NCBI GenBank assembly: GCA_958496175.1
Contig: OY292274.1
Span: 35,689,482 to 35,753,481 of the forward strand
Direction: 5' to 3'
From: Sisyra terminalis
Lineage: Eukaryota > Arthropoda > Insecta > Neuroptera > Sisyridae
DNA length: 64,000 nucleotides
In this document: piece after piece, positions 27,678-60,085 of the stretch
Layout of the letters: each line of letters opens with the position of its first letter
Numbering within the stretch: the stretch's first letter is position 1
Notes under the pieces: generated by a model
Seen by the model: only the letters and a program-made list of their open reading frames with translations
Databases searched by the model: none
What the model was told of the DNA's origin: nothing
Made by a program: the position numbers and the translations under genes

Positions 27678-30116
27678 TCTATACTAATATATAAAATTCT
27701 TGCGTCTGTCTGTACATTTCGATTTTGAACCCAATTTTAGGGTAAATATTTGTTTCAAGAGGGCCTTATTCCGAATTTAACATTTTTAAAATTTTTTTCT
27801 GTCTGTCTGTCTGTGTGTCCCGATTTAACTAAAGAACGGAACAACCGAATTTAATGAAATTTGGTATTAAGATACAACACACTTTCCCACAGACTATAGG
27901 CTACTTATTATTCCAAAAAAATAATAAGGGAAGGTATTCCCTAGGGATGAAAACATAAATTTTTACACTAGACCGGTGAGTTATATATCATTGGAAAGGT
28001 AATTTAAAGTTTGAAAATAATCTGTAAAAATATTTTTAGTTAAACTGATAAAAAGCACAGTATATTCAATTTAAATTTTAAAACATTGCCTCTTGGAAAT
28101 ATAAACCTTTATATGTATGAAACATATAGTTGATGTTAATAGCGTAATGCCTTAAGTTTCTGACATTCTGATCCTCCTAATTATAAAGACGTGGGTTCGG
28201 ATCTTACAGCAAACTTTTTTTTTTTTTATTTTTTACAAAATTGTTGTAAATAGACCTTTAGAGTTACTCAATATTGAAATATTAACAAAAAACAATAATA
28301 GTAGTAGTAGTAATAATAATAATAGTAATTAAACTTAAAGTAAATACGTTTTTAAAACCGTGCATATATAAAATCCTGTATTTATATATCCCCTCTGACT
28401 GATGAAATTTTAATATTCGATGTATTCCTTTTAAGAAGTAGACAACTGATAAGAATTTTTTTTTGAAAATTCCTACCCTAAAAGAGTAAAAGGGGTGACT
28501 AAGTTTGTATGAGAAAATGTTAAGTTAATCAACAATCGAAATTTTGAATTTAATAAGTGCAATTAATAAATAAATTATTAATTATAAGTTTCTGTTTTTG
28601 TTATATCATTTTAGTAACAACGTTTTAAATAACGTTATTTCACTAAATTAGTATGAAAGTATATGTAGTACTTATACTTACAAACCGAATTTTAATTTTT
28701 GTTTGTTTTTCAACAATCAAACTTTTTAAAATCTAATTTTTATGAACCAATGATTGTGACCTGGAGCAATTATTTATTCTGCTGAAAAACATTAAGGGAG
28801 CAATTTTTTGTCATATATTTCATTATCAATCAAAATATAAAATCTTCCAAACTAACTTTTCTTCGGTATTCAAAAAAATTTCAAAATCGATTATTGTTCT
28901 TGAAAATATATAAAATATTTCCTTCCACGTTTTCTACCTGTTTCCAACAATTTTGCATGTACAACGTCTAAATGTGCGAAATCGAATTGCTTTTTAGTAA
29001 TGATGATCAAAATAAAGAAGGTCATAAGTTTTTTCGTTTTACATTGTATTTTCCAAATAAAAGGATATTTTTGTCGATGAAATTTGGAAAATATTTTTCT
29101 TATACGATGCAGATATATAATAAGAAAAGGTTTTTATTAATTTCTCCCCTAAAAAAGTGAAAAATGGTGGCAAAGTTAGTACGGCATAACGTCTATCAAA
29201 CAATCGAAATTTCAAATTTAATTATCAAAATATGTTCGTAATAGGCGCAACGTTTTATCGCTTAAAATAAAACAATGTTGATTTATTATTAGATTCAAAA
29301 ACGTAGGATCTGCTTAAAAATTTAAACTCTATTATATATATATATATCTGAAAAAGGTTATGTTCATAAATGAGCATTAAGTTTTTTGGCTTTCACATAT
29401 TGTAAACCTAAAAATCCGAAATACGTTTTCACAAATAAATACATTACTGAGCGAATATCTAGAAGCGAGCAATTCGGTGAACTAAAAGAAAATGGTTTAA
29501 TTATATAGTTGACATTCAGATATTTTAATAATAAGTGCATAGATACACAATGGTTATACTTGATTATGGAGGAACTGGGTTTTGTGCAATTGAACAAATT
29601 TTAATTTCGTGGTAGTTTAGTAAATTGTGAAATAGTTTCGAGAAAAGGGTTCATTCGAGAGTCGAGACAATGAAGTGTGATTTTTACTACCATTCTAAAT
29701 ATCTAGGCGAGTGTTTTGATAACTTTTGACTGTGTTAAGTTATAATTATGACTGACTTTATGGAACTTAACGATAGTTTTTATTTATGAATAGATGCTGA
29801 TTGATTTACGGATTAATTGATTCACGGCAGGTATACCTACCGTAGGTATACGGTTTTTTTTAAATACTTTTTAGATATTTATAATTATTTTTTGAAAATT
29901 AATTGATTATTACAAAGAACAATTTTATTCTTTGCAACAGTTTATTAAATGTGTATTTTTAAAGTTGACAAAATAGTGTTTTTAAGTATGATTATGGTTT
30001 TCGTAAAAGAAATAAGAAAAATAATAACTTTCATATACCACTACAAATAGCAAATTTGAAAAAGAAAATATAATCTACACCTACGTTACGTAGACGAAGT
30101 CGCGGGGATCAGCTAG
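27678..30116 (+). mobile_element. Helitron-like non-autonomous element
   Basis: Boundaries are A|TCTATACTAATATATAAA at the 5' end and GCGGGGATCAGCTAG|T at the 3' end, 2,439 bp. The 3' third matches the element at 17371-18316. The middle (about 28388-28820) matches one arm of the inverted repeat at 16186-17118. It carries the tRNA-like B-box word GTGGGTTCGGATC near 28193. No replicase is encoded. It lies immediately downstream of the third Cyt-b5-r gene. Confidence 0.7.
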
Positions 30117-30426
30117 TAAAATATAAAGGACCGAATTCTGTATATTAATCTCATAGTACGTATCCTTCGATGGTACTATGAGAGCTCCTACAAAAAGTAT
30201 TGACTTCTACCATTAATAAAACTACTAGATTAAACTGACTAATAAACTACTATAACTTTACTAAACATAAATCAATATTCAAATGCGTTTTTTGCAGATC
30301 ATATCTATTGTACGGTCTTTTAAAAAAATACAAAAGTGTGATCCTTCTGAATCCTAACTATATAGTGACAGAAACTTCTTAATTTCAAAATAAGTTTTGT
30401 TAAGTTTTAACTAAAACTTTAATCAA

Positions 30427-30462
30427 TAGAAAAAACATAAGAGTTAATTGATCTTTGATTAT

Positions 30463-30504
<42 letters not shown>

Positions 30505-30535
30505 ATAATCAAAGATCAATTAACTCTTATGTTTT

Positions 30536-30540
<5 letters not shown>
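30427..30540. repeat. 114-bp perfect palindrome with TA core
   Basis: The left arm begins TAGAAAAAACATAAGAG and the right arm ends CTCTTATGTTTTTTCTA. The 41-bp unique arms are exact reverse complements, separated by about 32 bp of TA dinucleotides, so the whole is one palindrome. It abuts another (TA)n tract (30541-30586) into which the LTR retrotransposon is inserted. Confidence 0.9.
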
Positions 30541-30586
<46 letters not shown>

Positions 30587-30590
<4 letters not shown>

Positions 30591-30782
30591 GGATTTCATT
30601 TATTTAGAGAATCGAGGAAGGCGGGGTTTTTGACAGAGAAGAAAAGAGGGACGCCCGGTGAAAATAATAACTGGAGAAGCAATTCGTATTTTGTATCTTG
30701 ATTGAGTTGTATCATTCATTTAAATAAATAACTTAGTACAATTTCACTAAATTATTCATCGAAACAAACATTAAATCCTACA
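30587..30782 (+). repeat. 5' LTR
   Basis: 196 bp starting TGTAGGATTTC and ending AAATCCTACA, a short inverted terminal motif. It matches the 3' LTR except at four sites. Confidence 0.95.
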
Positions 30783-30784
30783 AA

Positions 30785-30802
30785 TTTGGGGGCTCAACCG
30801 GG
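30785..30802 (+). other. Putative primer-binding site
   Basis: TTGGGGGCTCAACCGGGA begins 3 bases after the 5' LTR, the expected place for a tRNA primer-binding site. The matching tRNA was not identified. Confidence 0.5.
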
Positions 30803-31014
30803 ATTGGATATGGAGCATCGGTTAATCGCAATTCGTAGGATTTAATGAAACGTGGTCTCAAAAATTCGACATTGACCGCATGATTAGCGCTATCGCAAAT
30901 GGTGCTGGTGAATTTCCAAATCAGTTGAAAGCGCTTTGAGTGGTTTTACGAATAAACTAACGACGTGAAGCTGATTGAACTGCTGCAGAGCGAAGAAAAA
31001 TATTTTGGAAAATC

Positions 31015-33507
31015 ATGGCAGATCAAGCGATTGACATCAATGCGTTTAATGTAGAAGAACTAAGACGAAGGCTGAATGAACTAGAACTTCCTATCGGAGG
31101 AAAAAAATCAGTGTTAAGGCGGCGGCTTCGTACTGCTTTGAATCTTCGACACATCAATGGTAACGGAGAAAATTCAAATGTACCACCAACGGCTCATTTG
31201 AACGAAGATGATAAAGATGAAGATGAAGGTGACGATGACAACGATGAAGATTACGACGATAACAGTGCGGAAAGTAGTGACGATGATGTTAATGAAGTAA
31301 AAAGACGGCAACGACGAACCAGAGGTCACGAAAAACCCGTGCTTACGTTCAAAGATGTTGAAGAATCGATGGAAAAATTTAGTGGTGACAATCATAAAAG
31401 TGTAAAAAGATGGTTGAGTGATTTCGAGGAAATGGCAGAGGTGTGCGAATGGGCAGACATTCAAAAAGTGGTTTACGCTAAGCGTTTACTCGAGGGCTCA
31501 GCGAAGTTATTTGTTAGATACGAAAAATGTACAAAAACATGGTCAAAGTTGAAAAAAGCGTTAAAAGAAGAATTTGCGGAATCAGTGGATGAATATCAAG
31601 TACACCGACAACTATCCCAACGGAAGAAGAAACAAGATGAAACGTACCAAGTGTACATTTATAAAATGCTGGATCTTGCCAGTCAAGCAAATGTCGACAT
31701 TCAGTCGGTAATCCAGTATATTATTGATGGGATTCCAGATGATTCGATTAATAAGGCAATCCTGTATGGCGCACGAAATATTCGCCAGCTTAAAGACAAA
31801 ATGACGCAATATGAAAGAATGAAACGAAGTGAGAACAAATACAAAAGTAAAAATTTTGGACTTAAAGAAGAAAATACAAAAATTATGAGTGATAAAAATA
31901 AAAGAACTGCAAGTGAAGTGATAGTAAAGCGTTGTTTTAGTTGTGGGTCAAAAAATCATTTAAGTAGAGATTGTCCTGATAAATCTAAGGGTTCAAAGTG
32001 TTTTAGTTGTGGCGCATTCGGACACATCGCCGCAAAGTGTACTAGTAAAACCGCGAATAGTCGACCGACAGATAGACCGCGTTGTGAGACAGTGCGCGCA
32101 ATTGACAAAAAACCATATAAAACGGTGAAAATCATGAACAAAGATGTGAAGGCGTTAATTGATTCTGGAAGTGATCTTCATCTAATTCGTGCAACGTTTT
32201 ATGTGCAGCTTAATTCGCCGAAGCTCGAAAATGTGACGATACCTTTCGAGGGTGTTGGAACAGTAAATAATAAGACGCTCGGACGTTTACACACTACTAT
32301 AACTATTAACGATATCGCATTTAAACTCTCGTTTGACGTTGTCCCGGATAATATGATAGGACATGATATGATCATCGGCAATGAATTATCCGATTTCGCG
32401 GAAGTGGTAATTAAAAATCGCGAAGTGAACATCAAGAAGATTCAACCAGAAGAAAATGATCCATCGACAAAGGACGGCTGGAGCGAAGTCCTCAGCATCA
32501 ATGTTTGCGAAGCAAAAGAAGAAGATGAAACAGATAAACAGAATATTGAATTAAGTCATGTGTGTAACCCCAATTTAAAATTTGAAGTACGTCGATTAAT
32601 CGACGAGTACGTGCCAAAAAATACACAAACTAGCGGCGTGTCGATGCGAATAATTTTAAATGACGAAGTACCTGTTTTTCAAAGTCCGAGGAGATTATCA
32701 CCAGAGCAGAAAAATAAAGTAAACGAAATAATTATTAGATGGCTAGATGAGGGCATAATAAGGCCCAGCGTGTCGGAATATGCCAGTCCTATTGTACTAG
32801 TCAAAAAGAAAAATGGTGACTCAAGGTTGTGCGTAGATTATCGGCGATTGAATAAAAAAATCGTACGAGATCGTTACCCCCTGCCATTTATAGAAGATCA
32901 ATTAGACAGACTTCAAGGCGCGCGAGTATTCAGCTGTTTAGACTTAAAGGATGGGTTTTTCCATGTACCGATTGAAGACGATAGTATAAAATATACTTCT
33001 TTTATTGTACCTGATGGACAATTTGAATTTTTACGAGCACCCTTTGGTTTGAGTAATTCGCCGGCATGTTTTCAAAGATTTATAAGAGCTGTATTTCGAG
33101 AATTACTAGCAAAAGGAATTGTTTTGACCTACTTGGATGACCTGATTGTTTTGGGAAAGGACGAAGAAGACTGTCTAGAAAAATTAAAACAAGTATTGGC
33201 AACAGCTAGCGATTATGGTCTTATAATCAATTGGAAAAAATGCCAAATGCTCGTGAAATGCGTAGAGTATCTTGGATACATTATTAACGACGGAATAATA
33301 AAACCTGCAGACAAAAAGAAGCGCGGTCGCGAATTTTCCGAAGCCAACGACGGTGAAACAAGTTCAGTCTTTTCTTGGATTGACTGGGTATTTTCGGAAA
33401 TTCATTTCACATTTTGCACTTATAGCTCGGCCGTTGTCACAATTATTGAAGAACGACATAAAATTTCAATTTGGACCGCAACAAGAAATTGCTTTCGAAA
33501 AGCTTAA
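31015..33507 (+). pseudogene. Retrotransposon Gag-Pol, first part (Gag, protease, reverse transcriptase)
   Basis: An open frame of 830 codons. Residues about 8-43 look like a SAP-type DNA-binding helix pair (NVEELRRRLNELELP). An Asp/Glu-rich stretch follows (about 64-90), then a Gag region and two CX2CX4HX4C zinc knuckles (C307-C320 and C329-C342). The aspartic protease motif DSG is at 383-385. The reverse transcriptase active site is YLDD (706-709). Gag and Pol are in one frame. Near 33312-33322 the frame leaves the conserved pol path (a one-base difference), so the last ~60 codons to 33507 are off-frame read-through. Function: particle protein and replication enzymes of the element. This copy is broken. 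Confidence 0.88.
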
Positions 33508-35275
33508 AAAAGCGTTAATTGGAGAACCTGTTTTAAAGCTCTATCGCGCAGGAGCTGAGACCGAATTACACACAGACGCATGCATGTACGGATTAGGCGC
33601 AATCCTCATGCAAAGAGACGTCGCTGACAATGGGTTGCATCCGGTTTATTTTGCGAGTTGGAAGACGACACCAGCTGAAGAAAAATACACTAGTTATGAA
33701 CTGGAAATTTTAGCGGTCATAAAATCATTAAAAAAGTTTCGAGTTTACCTATTGGGTGTGCCAATAAAAATAGTTACGGACTGTCAAGCGTTCGCGCTCA
33801 CGATGGCAAAAAAGAATACCTGCGTACGCGTGGCTCATTGGGCACTGTTAATTGAAGAGTTTGAATACACTATCGAGCACCGACCTGGTACTTCAATGAA
33901 ACACGTAGACGCGCTGAGCAGAAACCCAATAAGCGTTATGTACGTACACGAAGTTCGAAGCAACTTACTGGCGCAAATAGAAAAGGCCCAACGGGAGGAT
34001 CCAGAAATAATAAGAATCATAGACGCCATAAAAAGCAACAAAGAGACTAACTTCGTAATTAAGAGAGATTTAGTTTATAAAGAGAAGGAGGATGATTGTT
34101 TGCTAGTCGTGCCAAAGATGATGCAAAAGGAAATTATAAAACAGGCCCACGAAAACGGACACTTTGGCTGGAAGAAAACTTTATATTTATTAGAACGTGA
34201 AGTATGGTTCCCAAATATGAACGAAAAAATCCAAAATGTTATTAGAAACTGCGTTAAATGCTTACTCGCCGAGAGAGTATCAGGTAAAGCGCAAGGATTT
34301 CTCAATCCCATAGATAAAGGAGATTTGCCGCTCGATACGTATCACATTGACCACCTAGGACCGTTACCCTCAACAAAGAAAAGATATAAACATTTATTCG
34401 TGGTAGTCGACGCTTTTTCCAAATTTACGTGGCTTTATCCTACAAAATCGACGACAGCCGAAGAAACGATAAATATGTTAAAGAAACAAGCTACAATTTT
34501 TGGCAATCCGAGAAGAATAATTTCTGACCGTGGAACGGCGTTTACAGCGGGTGTATTCAAAGAATATTGCGACGAAAACGGAGTTGAGCACGTGCTAGTC
34601 ACTACCGGAGTACCTCGGGGAAATGGGCAAGTGGAAAGGGTCAACAGAACTGTCATTCCGATACTTACGAAATTGACCTCACCGAAGCCCGAAGAGTGGC
34701 ATAAATTTGTTGACGCCGTGCAGCAATTTATTAATGCTTCGTTCCATCGCAGCATTAAAAAGAGTCCCTTTGAAATAATGATTGGATGCAAAATGAGACT
34801 AAAAGATGATATAGAAATTAAGAGAATCATTGAAGAAACTAACATCGCAGAATTCGAACAGGGCCGCAAAGAGTTACGGAAAGAAGCGAAAGACAATATC
34901 GCCAAAATACAAAAGGAGAACAAAAAAAGTTACGGCAAAAAACGAAAACCAGCACAAAAATACAAAGTTGGTGATATTGTAGCGATTCAGCGTACACAAC
35001 TGGGACCCGGTCTCAAACTATACCCTAAGTTTTTGGGTCCGTACAAAATTTCAATGGTTTTGAGGAATAACCGATATAAAGTAGAAAAAGTCGGAGATCA
35101 TGATGGGCCAAACTCTACGAGTACATCCGCCGATCACATGAAACCTTGGGCGCAATCATCTGGCGACGAATACGAAACGGACTCAAAACCGGAGAGATAC
35201 TCTGAAGACGAAGAAAATTGGCATCGGGGCGATGCCAACCCCAGGATGGCCGAATGTAGGATTTCATGTATTTAG
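33353..35275 (+). pseudogene. Retrotransposon Pol, second part (RNase H, integrase)
   Basis: This frame continues pol after the shift. It holds the reverse transcriptase connection (FLGLTGYFRKF), RNase H with HTDACMYGLGAIL and VTDCQAF, and the DALSRNP end. The integrase has an HHCC zinc motif (H-x3-H in HENGHFGWKKT, CVKC after NVIRN), a DDE core (D in YHIDHLG, D in SDRGTAF, E in NGQVERVN) and a C-terminal chromatin-side domain (VGDIVAIQRTQLGPGLKLYP). The stop lies in the 3' LTR. The ATG at 33353 is internal and probably not a real start. The integrase otherwise looks intact. Confidence 0.88.
35220..35236 (+). other. Hairpin just upstream of the 3' LTR
   Basis: GGCATCG-GGG-CGATGCC forms a perfect 7-bp stem with a 3-base loop, 18 bases before the 3' LTR. 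No clear polypurine tract is seen at the usual place. Confidence 0.55.
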
Positions 35276-35450
35276 AGAATCGAGGAAGGCGGGGTTTTTG
35301 ACAGAGAAAAAAAGAGGGACGCCCGGCGAAAATAATAACTGGAGAAGCAATTCGTATTTTGTATCTTGATTGAGTTGTATCATTCTTTTAAATAAATAAC
35401 TTAGTACAATTTCACTAAATTATTCATCGAAACAAACATTAAATCCTACA
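35255..35450 (+). repeat. 3' LTR
   Basis: 196 bp, same ends as the 5' LTR, four substitutions (about 2 percent). Confidence 0.95.
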
Positions 35451-36307
35451 TATATAATTCTTCTGTAACTGTGCTTGTCACTGAACTACTCCTAAACCGT
35501 CTATATTTGACTGGTACCCTGGATGGTTACCCATAAGATTCACAATTGGACTCTATGGGTGAACAAGGTGATAAGAGGTAACCAATTTTGTTTAACTATA
35601 GAAATTTCAAATTTAATAACCAAAAGACCATTAAAAACAAATCATTTTCAGGTAAATCACCACCATACATATAAATAATATTGAAATGCAAAGTGTGTAG
35701 CGTTTGCAATGTAACAATACATAATATCTATAAGTAAGTACTATTGATATATTAAATTTTACCCACTGTGAAGTTTGTGGATAAGAAACAAGACATTATT
35801 TAGAACGTGAAATTTGAATTTCAAGAGCAATTAAAAAATAAAAAAAGATTAAAAACCGATTTCGTCAAATAATTGTATTACTTCAATAATTGGAGAATTA
35901 GAAAAAAATTGATGAAAATACGGGAATGAATAGTACAGTCATTGAAAGTATTGTATCAAGAAGAGCAAATTGTATGATTGATCCCTTATATGAATAATGA
36001 ATTTGTTATATTGTATTTTCATGTCATACTTTGGCTTACCTTCTGCAAGGATTAAATTTTATTATGTATGCATATTGCGTGTATTTTATTCGGGTGTAGT
36101 AATTGTTAAGCATTGAAAAATTGTATTTTGTATATATAGTATTGACAAACTTGAAATTCGTAAAATTGTGTAATCCACAGTGTGAATTTGTAATTGTGAT
36201 AATTTTATAGTATTTATTTTGTTTTGTCGAAATTAGGTATACTACCAATTATCCCAACCAAACGAAAACCAACTTTCCGGTAAGACAACGTCTGTCGGGT
36301 CCGCTAG

Positions 36308-38200
36308 TTACAAACAAATCGATATATCTTCAGTTGAAAAAAAATGCTCTCCTAACTCCTAAGTTTATATCTACAATAAAATATATAAGTACCTATGCAT
36401 TTTAATTTCGAAACTTTATTATATTTTTTCGACCTTTTCTTACAAAAACAATGCTTAACAAAAATTACAAGGAGAGCTATTATGCAAAGACTTTCATTTG
36501 TCGCGCTTACTATTTATATTTTAACAATCACTTTAATCCGTTTTTGGTGTAAATATAATTCAAATTAAACCAAAACCAACGGTAGGTACTTTCGTAATAA
36601 AGATATAGTTTGCTTTTTTTCGGCATTTTTATTTTGGATTTTATATTGGTACGCCAGAATATGTTTTTTGCACGACAAAATAACACCACATTTAAAAGTA
36701 TAAATTCACGCCAACTATGATTTTATTAACGTCAATAAGTATACAAACGACAAAAATAGTTAAACCAGCAATACAAAAAAGCTTCAAAACGCCAGAAAAG
36801 CGAATGTCTGCACAGGTTTGCATACAAAACCTAGTTGAACAAAATCAAATGTCCTATTGACCATCATGGAACAGAAAAATATAACGGAACCTCAAAAAAC
36901 AAAACTAGTTACCAACCCGAAACAATTAAGATCTCAGAATTATGAGACATCTACAATGTAAACATGTCTTGGGGATGGATAAGGCTAAAGTTTGATGTAC
37001 CCAATAAGGCAAAATTAATACCCTTAGGTCAAAAGCGTAAGCGCGGATGTTCAAATAATCAAAAAAAGCTTTGATTCAATAATGGAAAACTTATGTTTTA
37101 TTTTTTTATTTTTTGTTTTTTTGTTAGCTTTTTATAATTTTTATTTGAATTTTTATGTACGACGGCACTACATTGCATATAAATTTGAGCAATATTACTG
37201 AAAATAGTACGTTTTCAAGGAATGTTATAATATATTTTGCCCAAAATTAATACCTACTGTCGTTAATATATCTATTTTTTGGCATTTATATTTTGTCGTC
37301 CTTATAATTTCTTTTTCAGTGCAATAAAAATTTCTCGTGGAATATTTTTCCATGTCGTTGAATTTACACTTTTGTCTAGCGATAATTTTTTTGTCCCAAA
37401 AAACATTGTTGGTCATTTTAAATATTTTATTGGCATTTCAAAAACCTTTTCTGTTGTCAGATTATCCTATTTTATCTGGCCGATAAATCTATGCCATTTT
37501 GAATAGCTGAAATGTAAAATGTGAGGGAAAGTGTGTAGTTAAATAAAACAAATCTCTAATATTGACAATAAATCCATAACGATATTAACATGTTTATTGG
37601 TGCTTATAAGCCATGTATACAACACTATTTCACACAAGTTGGTATTAATTTGTTATAGTATATTTTATATTTTCAGAAAATGTTTAACCACTTATAATTA
37701 AATGATGAAACATAATCAAAAAAAGACTGATCAAATGGTATTGAGATCTGCGCGGTTAAATGCGGCATAGGGCTGTGTATCTGTTGGCAGTACGTGTCTC
37801 TTAGAATATTTTTTTTATAATTAAAATGTGTTTATTAAAAATTATGTCGCAATTAGAACGCAGATGTCAAACAAAACCCATTCCATCTCTTCGATTGTGT
37901 GATTAACTTAAACATTAAATAGTAACATAACAGGGCTTGCTGTTCGGAATAATCATTAAATTAAATTAATTATCATTATATGTTCGTTAACGATAGAAAC
38001 AAAAAAAATTAAATTATAAAATAACGATTGATAAAATATTAAGCTGAGAATGCCAAACCAATCTTAAAATGATATGACTGATTGGTTCTTAAATTTATTA
38101 TTTTGATAATGTTTTACACCTTATTAATTAATTTAAAAATTTACATTGCCTTTTTAAAAATAAAAGGTGTATGTTTTAATGAAAATGATGAATGGTATTT
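36308..38200 (-). other. Intergenic region and probable 3' UTR of the myosin gene
   Basis: No coding sequence is seen. The part nearest 38200 lies directly after the myosin stop codon and should be its 3' UTR. Several AATAAA words exist on the minus strand (for example TTTATT on the plus strand near 37832), but the cleavage site cannot be chosen. The rest is AT-rich. Confidence 0.45.
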
Positions 38201-58262
<20,062 letters not shown>

Positions 58263-58957
58263 CTGCATTAAAAAGTAAAAACAACCAATTAGTAATTAAT
58301 TCTTCGGATATGATAAATAGTTAGAATCTTCAATTTTTAAGTTCAGAATTTTCTCTACTAGAATATCGCTAAAGGTGGCCATTTTCAAATTTGTTTGATT
58401 TCACTCCAAAAATATATTTATAATATTTTTTTTTAAAAATCTATACTTTTTATAATAGTTGGAAATAGTTTTCTAACACACATATATTACACACTTTGTT
58501 TTTTCACTGAACCAATTCATCATTTTTATAGATTTATAATAAATTATTTGATAAATGGAGGTAAAAAAGAAAATCCTTCCATATATTTAGTTATTTTTTT
58601 TAGAATTTAAATTAAATATAGACAAAAATTTGGTATAATTAAGGCATCTTTTCCAGTTATTTTAAAGTAACCAACAAAATAAAAATACACCGAAAAAGCT
58701 TTCATTATTTTACAAATGAGCTTTCAGTTATTCGGTGGGATCGGTAAATTTTATCGTAAAGGACTAAATATGTTTTTTTCTCAAACATTAATATTATACA
58801 TATTTTTATGAACGAATTCAAAAATGGTCATACTTAAGGATAATGCCAGTGATATAAGTATATGTGTGGGTTAGTTGTCATGATTAACGGCACGAAAATG
58901 CAATTTTAAGCGAAATCCACTTAACAAATAACACGACTTTTTGAACTTTTAGCTTTT
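58263..58957 (-). other. Mhc 5' intron, proximal part
   Basis: AT-rich sequence upstream of the first coding exon with no ORF or structured motif that I recognise. Confidence 0.45.
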
Positions 58958-59125
58958 TTAATTGTTATTTACCATCGTTTATTAACTATCAAGGTCTTTA
59001 ATGACTCTAGAGTGAATAAAAATCCGTAAATCAAGAAATACTGAAAACTTGTTTGATACAAAATTTTAACCTAATACCTATCAGTTTTGGAGCGGTCACC
59101 TTGACCACTCGGCCACCAGTAGGCT
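58958..59125 (-). mobile_element. tRNA-derived SINE, copy 1
   Basis: The minus strand begins GCCTACTGGTGGCCGAGTGG, containing a perfect RNA polymerase III A box (TGGCCGAGTGG). The B box is degenerate. The 3' half (AAAGACCTTGATAGTTA... GGTAAATAACAATTAAAAAA) matches the copy at 63663. It is flanked by TTTTAGCTTTT on both sides (58947-58957 and 59126-59136, plus strand), an 11-bp target duplication. About 168 bp. Confidence 0.85.
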
Positions 59126-59136
59126 TTTTAGCTTTT

Positions 59137-59920
59137 CTTGACCGAAAAAACAATTTTCTGCTGATACAAATCATCAAGTTGATTCTTTGTTTGTTTGGTT
59201 TTTTTTTTTTTTGGTTCAAAGTCTTAATATCGGACTCTCAGTTCTCTGGGCTCTAGGAAAATTTTTGCCTAGATTTTCGACCATGTCGTGATTTTTGACT
59301 ATGTAGATTTCGCTTACTAACCTCAAGATATAGAACTAAATTTAAAAAAAATATGTAAAGCTCTTTTAAAATACATATCAATATTATTTATCATAAAAAA
59401 AAACATAATATATATAAAAAAACAGCCTATAACTGTTCACTAATAATGTTTTACTTTAAATGTTAAATTACAATTTATTTCCTTTTAAATATTTAGATTT
59501 TCGATTCATGAGAAAATTATTTAGATAAATATAAAAGCGCTGGTATAGTTTTTTAAGCTACATATTCTTTCAGTGTTAGTTCTATTAACAGTTTAAGTTT
59601 GATAGTTGGTGGTATCTCATTTGTATAGTTTAAAATTGATTAGTAGTAACTATAAACGCATTAATTGTACGAGAAATAATCTAAAAGATTAGTAATTAGA
59701 TCTTCTTAATTGCCACTGAGTTCAATTGATATAATGCCAAATTAAAATTAAAGATAAAATCTTAATTGAGATCATCCTTGTGAAAGTTGAAAAGCTTTAT
59801 GGTGCTTTAATGATTTAATAACAATGCAAAATCGTGTAAAATTGAAAGAATCTAATCGAATTATATTCTTATTTTTTTAGGTGTGCATTAAATGCAAATT
59901 GTTTGCCTTTAATGCGTAGC
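59137..59920. other. Mhc 5' intron, AT-rich
   Basis: No feature is recognised. The antisense open frame at 59053-59256 overlaps the SINE and is not a gene. Confidence 0.4.
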
Positions 59921-59924
59921 CAGA

Positions 59925-60085
59925 CCATAAATGGAGGCAGAGCCATGAAATGCTTCATACAGACGGCAACGAAATTGTTTCAACGCAGTCGAACCTCGCG
60001 AGTTATAAATAAGTTCGGAACATGAATATTGCTGCGCCGACAACGTGAATCACGTCTTTCTTCCTACCGTATTCATATTCCATCC
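59925..60085. promoter_or_regulatory. GC-richer island with MEF2-like/TATA motif
   Basis: This block stands out from AT-rich surroundings. It contains a CTCGCGAG palindrome next to TTATAAATAA (its minus strand, TTATTTATAA, fits the MEF2 consensus YTAWWWWTAR, and the plus strand reads as a TATA box). MEF2 drives muscle myosin genes in insects, so an Mhc enhancer or promoter is plausible. Inferred from motifs only. Confidence 0.35.

Larger units (their letters stand above)
30587..35450 (+). mobile_element. Ty3/gypsy-type LTR retrotransposon
   Basis: It is 4,864 bp, with 196-bp LTRs TGTAGG...CCTACA, one gag-pol unit and no envelope gene. The domain order is Gag, protease, reverse transcriptase, RNase H, integrase, which is the Ty3/gypsy order. 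The LTRs differ at 4 of 196 positions. It is inserted in a TA repeat, so the 4-6-bp target duplication (TATA or TATATA) cannot be fixed. Pol carries a frameshift, so this copy is probably not autonomous. Confidence 0.93.
30537..36307 (+). mobile_element. Helitron-like element interrupted by an LTR retrotransposon
   Basis: The 3' end GTCGGGTCCGCTAG|T (36307) has the Helitron form and is preceded by a short AGAC...GTCT hairpin. The 5' part appears to be TCTATATATA at 30537 running through a TA tract, resuming at 35451 after the retrotransposon as TATATAATTCTTCTGTAACTG, a 5' start seen in other insect Helitron-like repeats. The 5' boundary is uncertain because of the palindrome and TA repeats. 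Confidence 0.4.

Noticed and set aside
33353..33353. Second retrotransposon ORF with its own start
   Set aside because: The ATG lies inside conserved pol sequence; the frame is the continuation of pol after a shift, not a separate gene.
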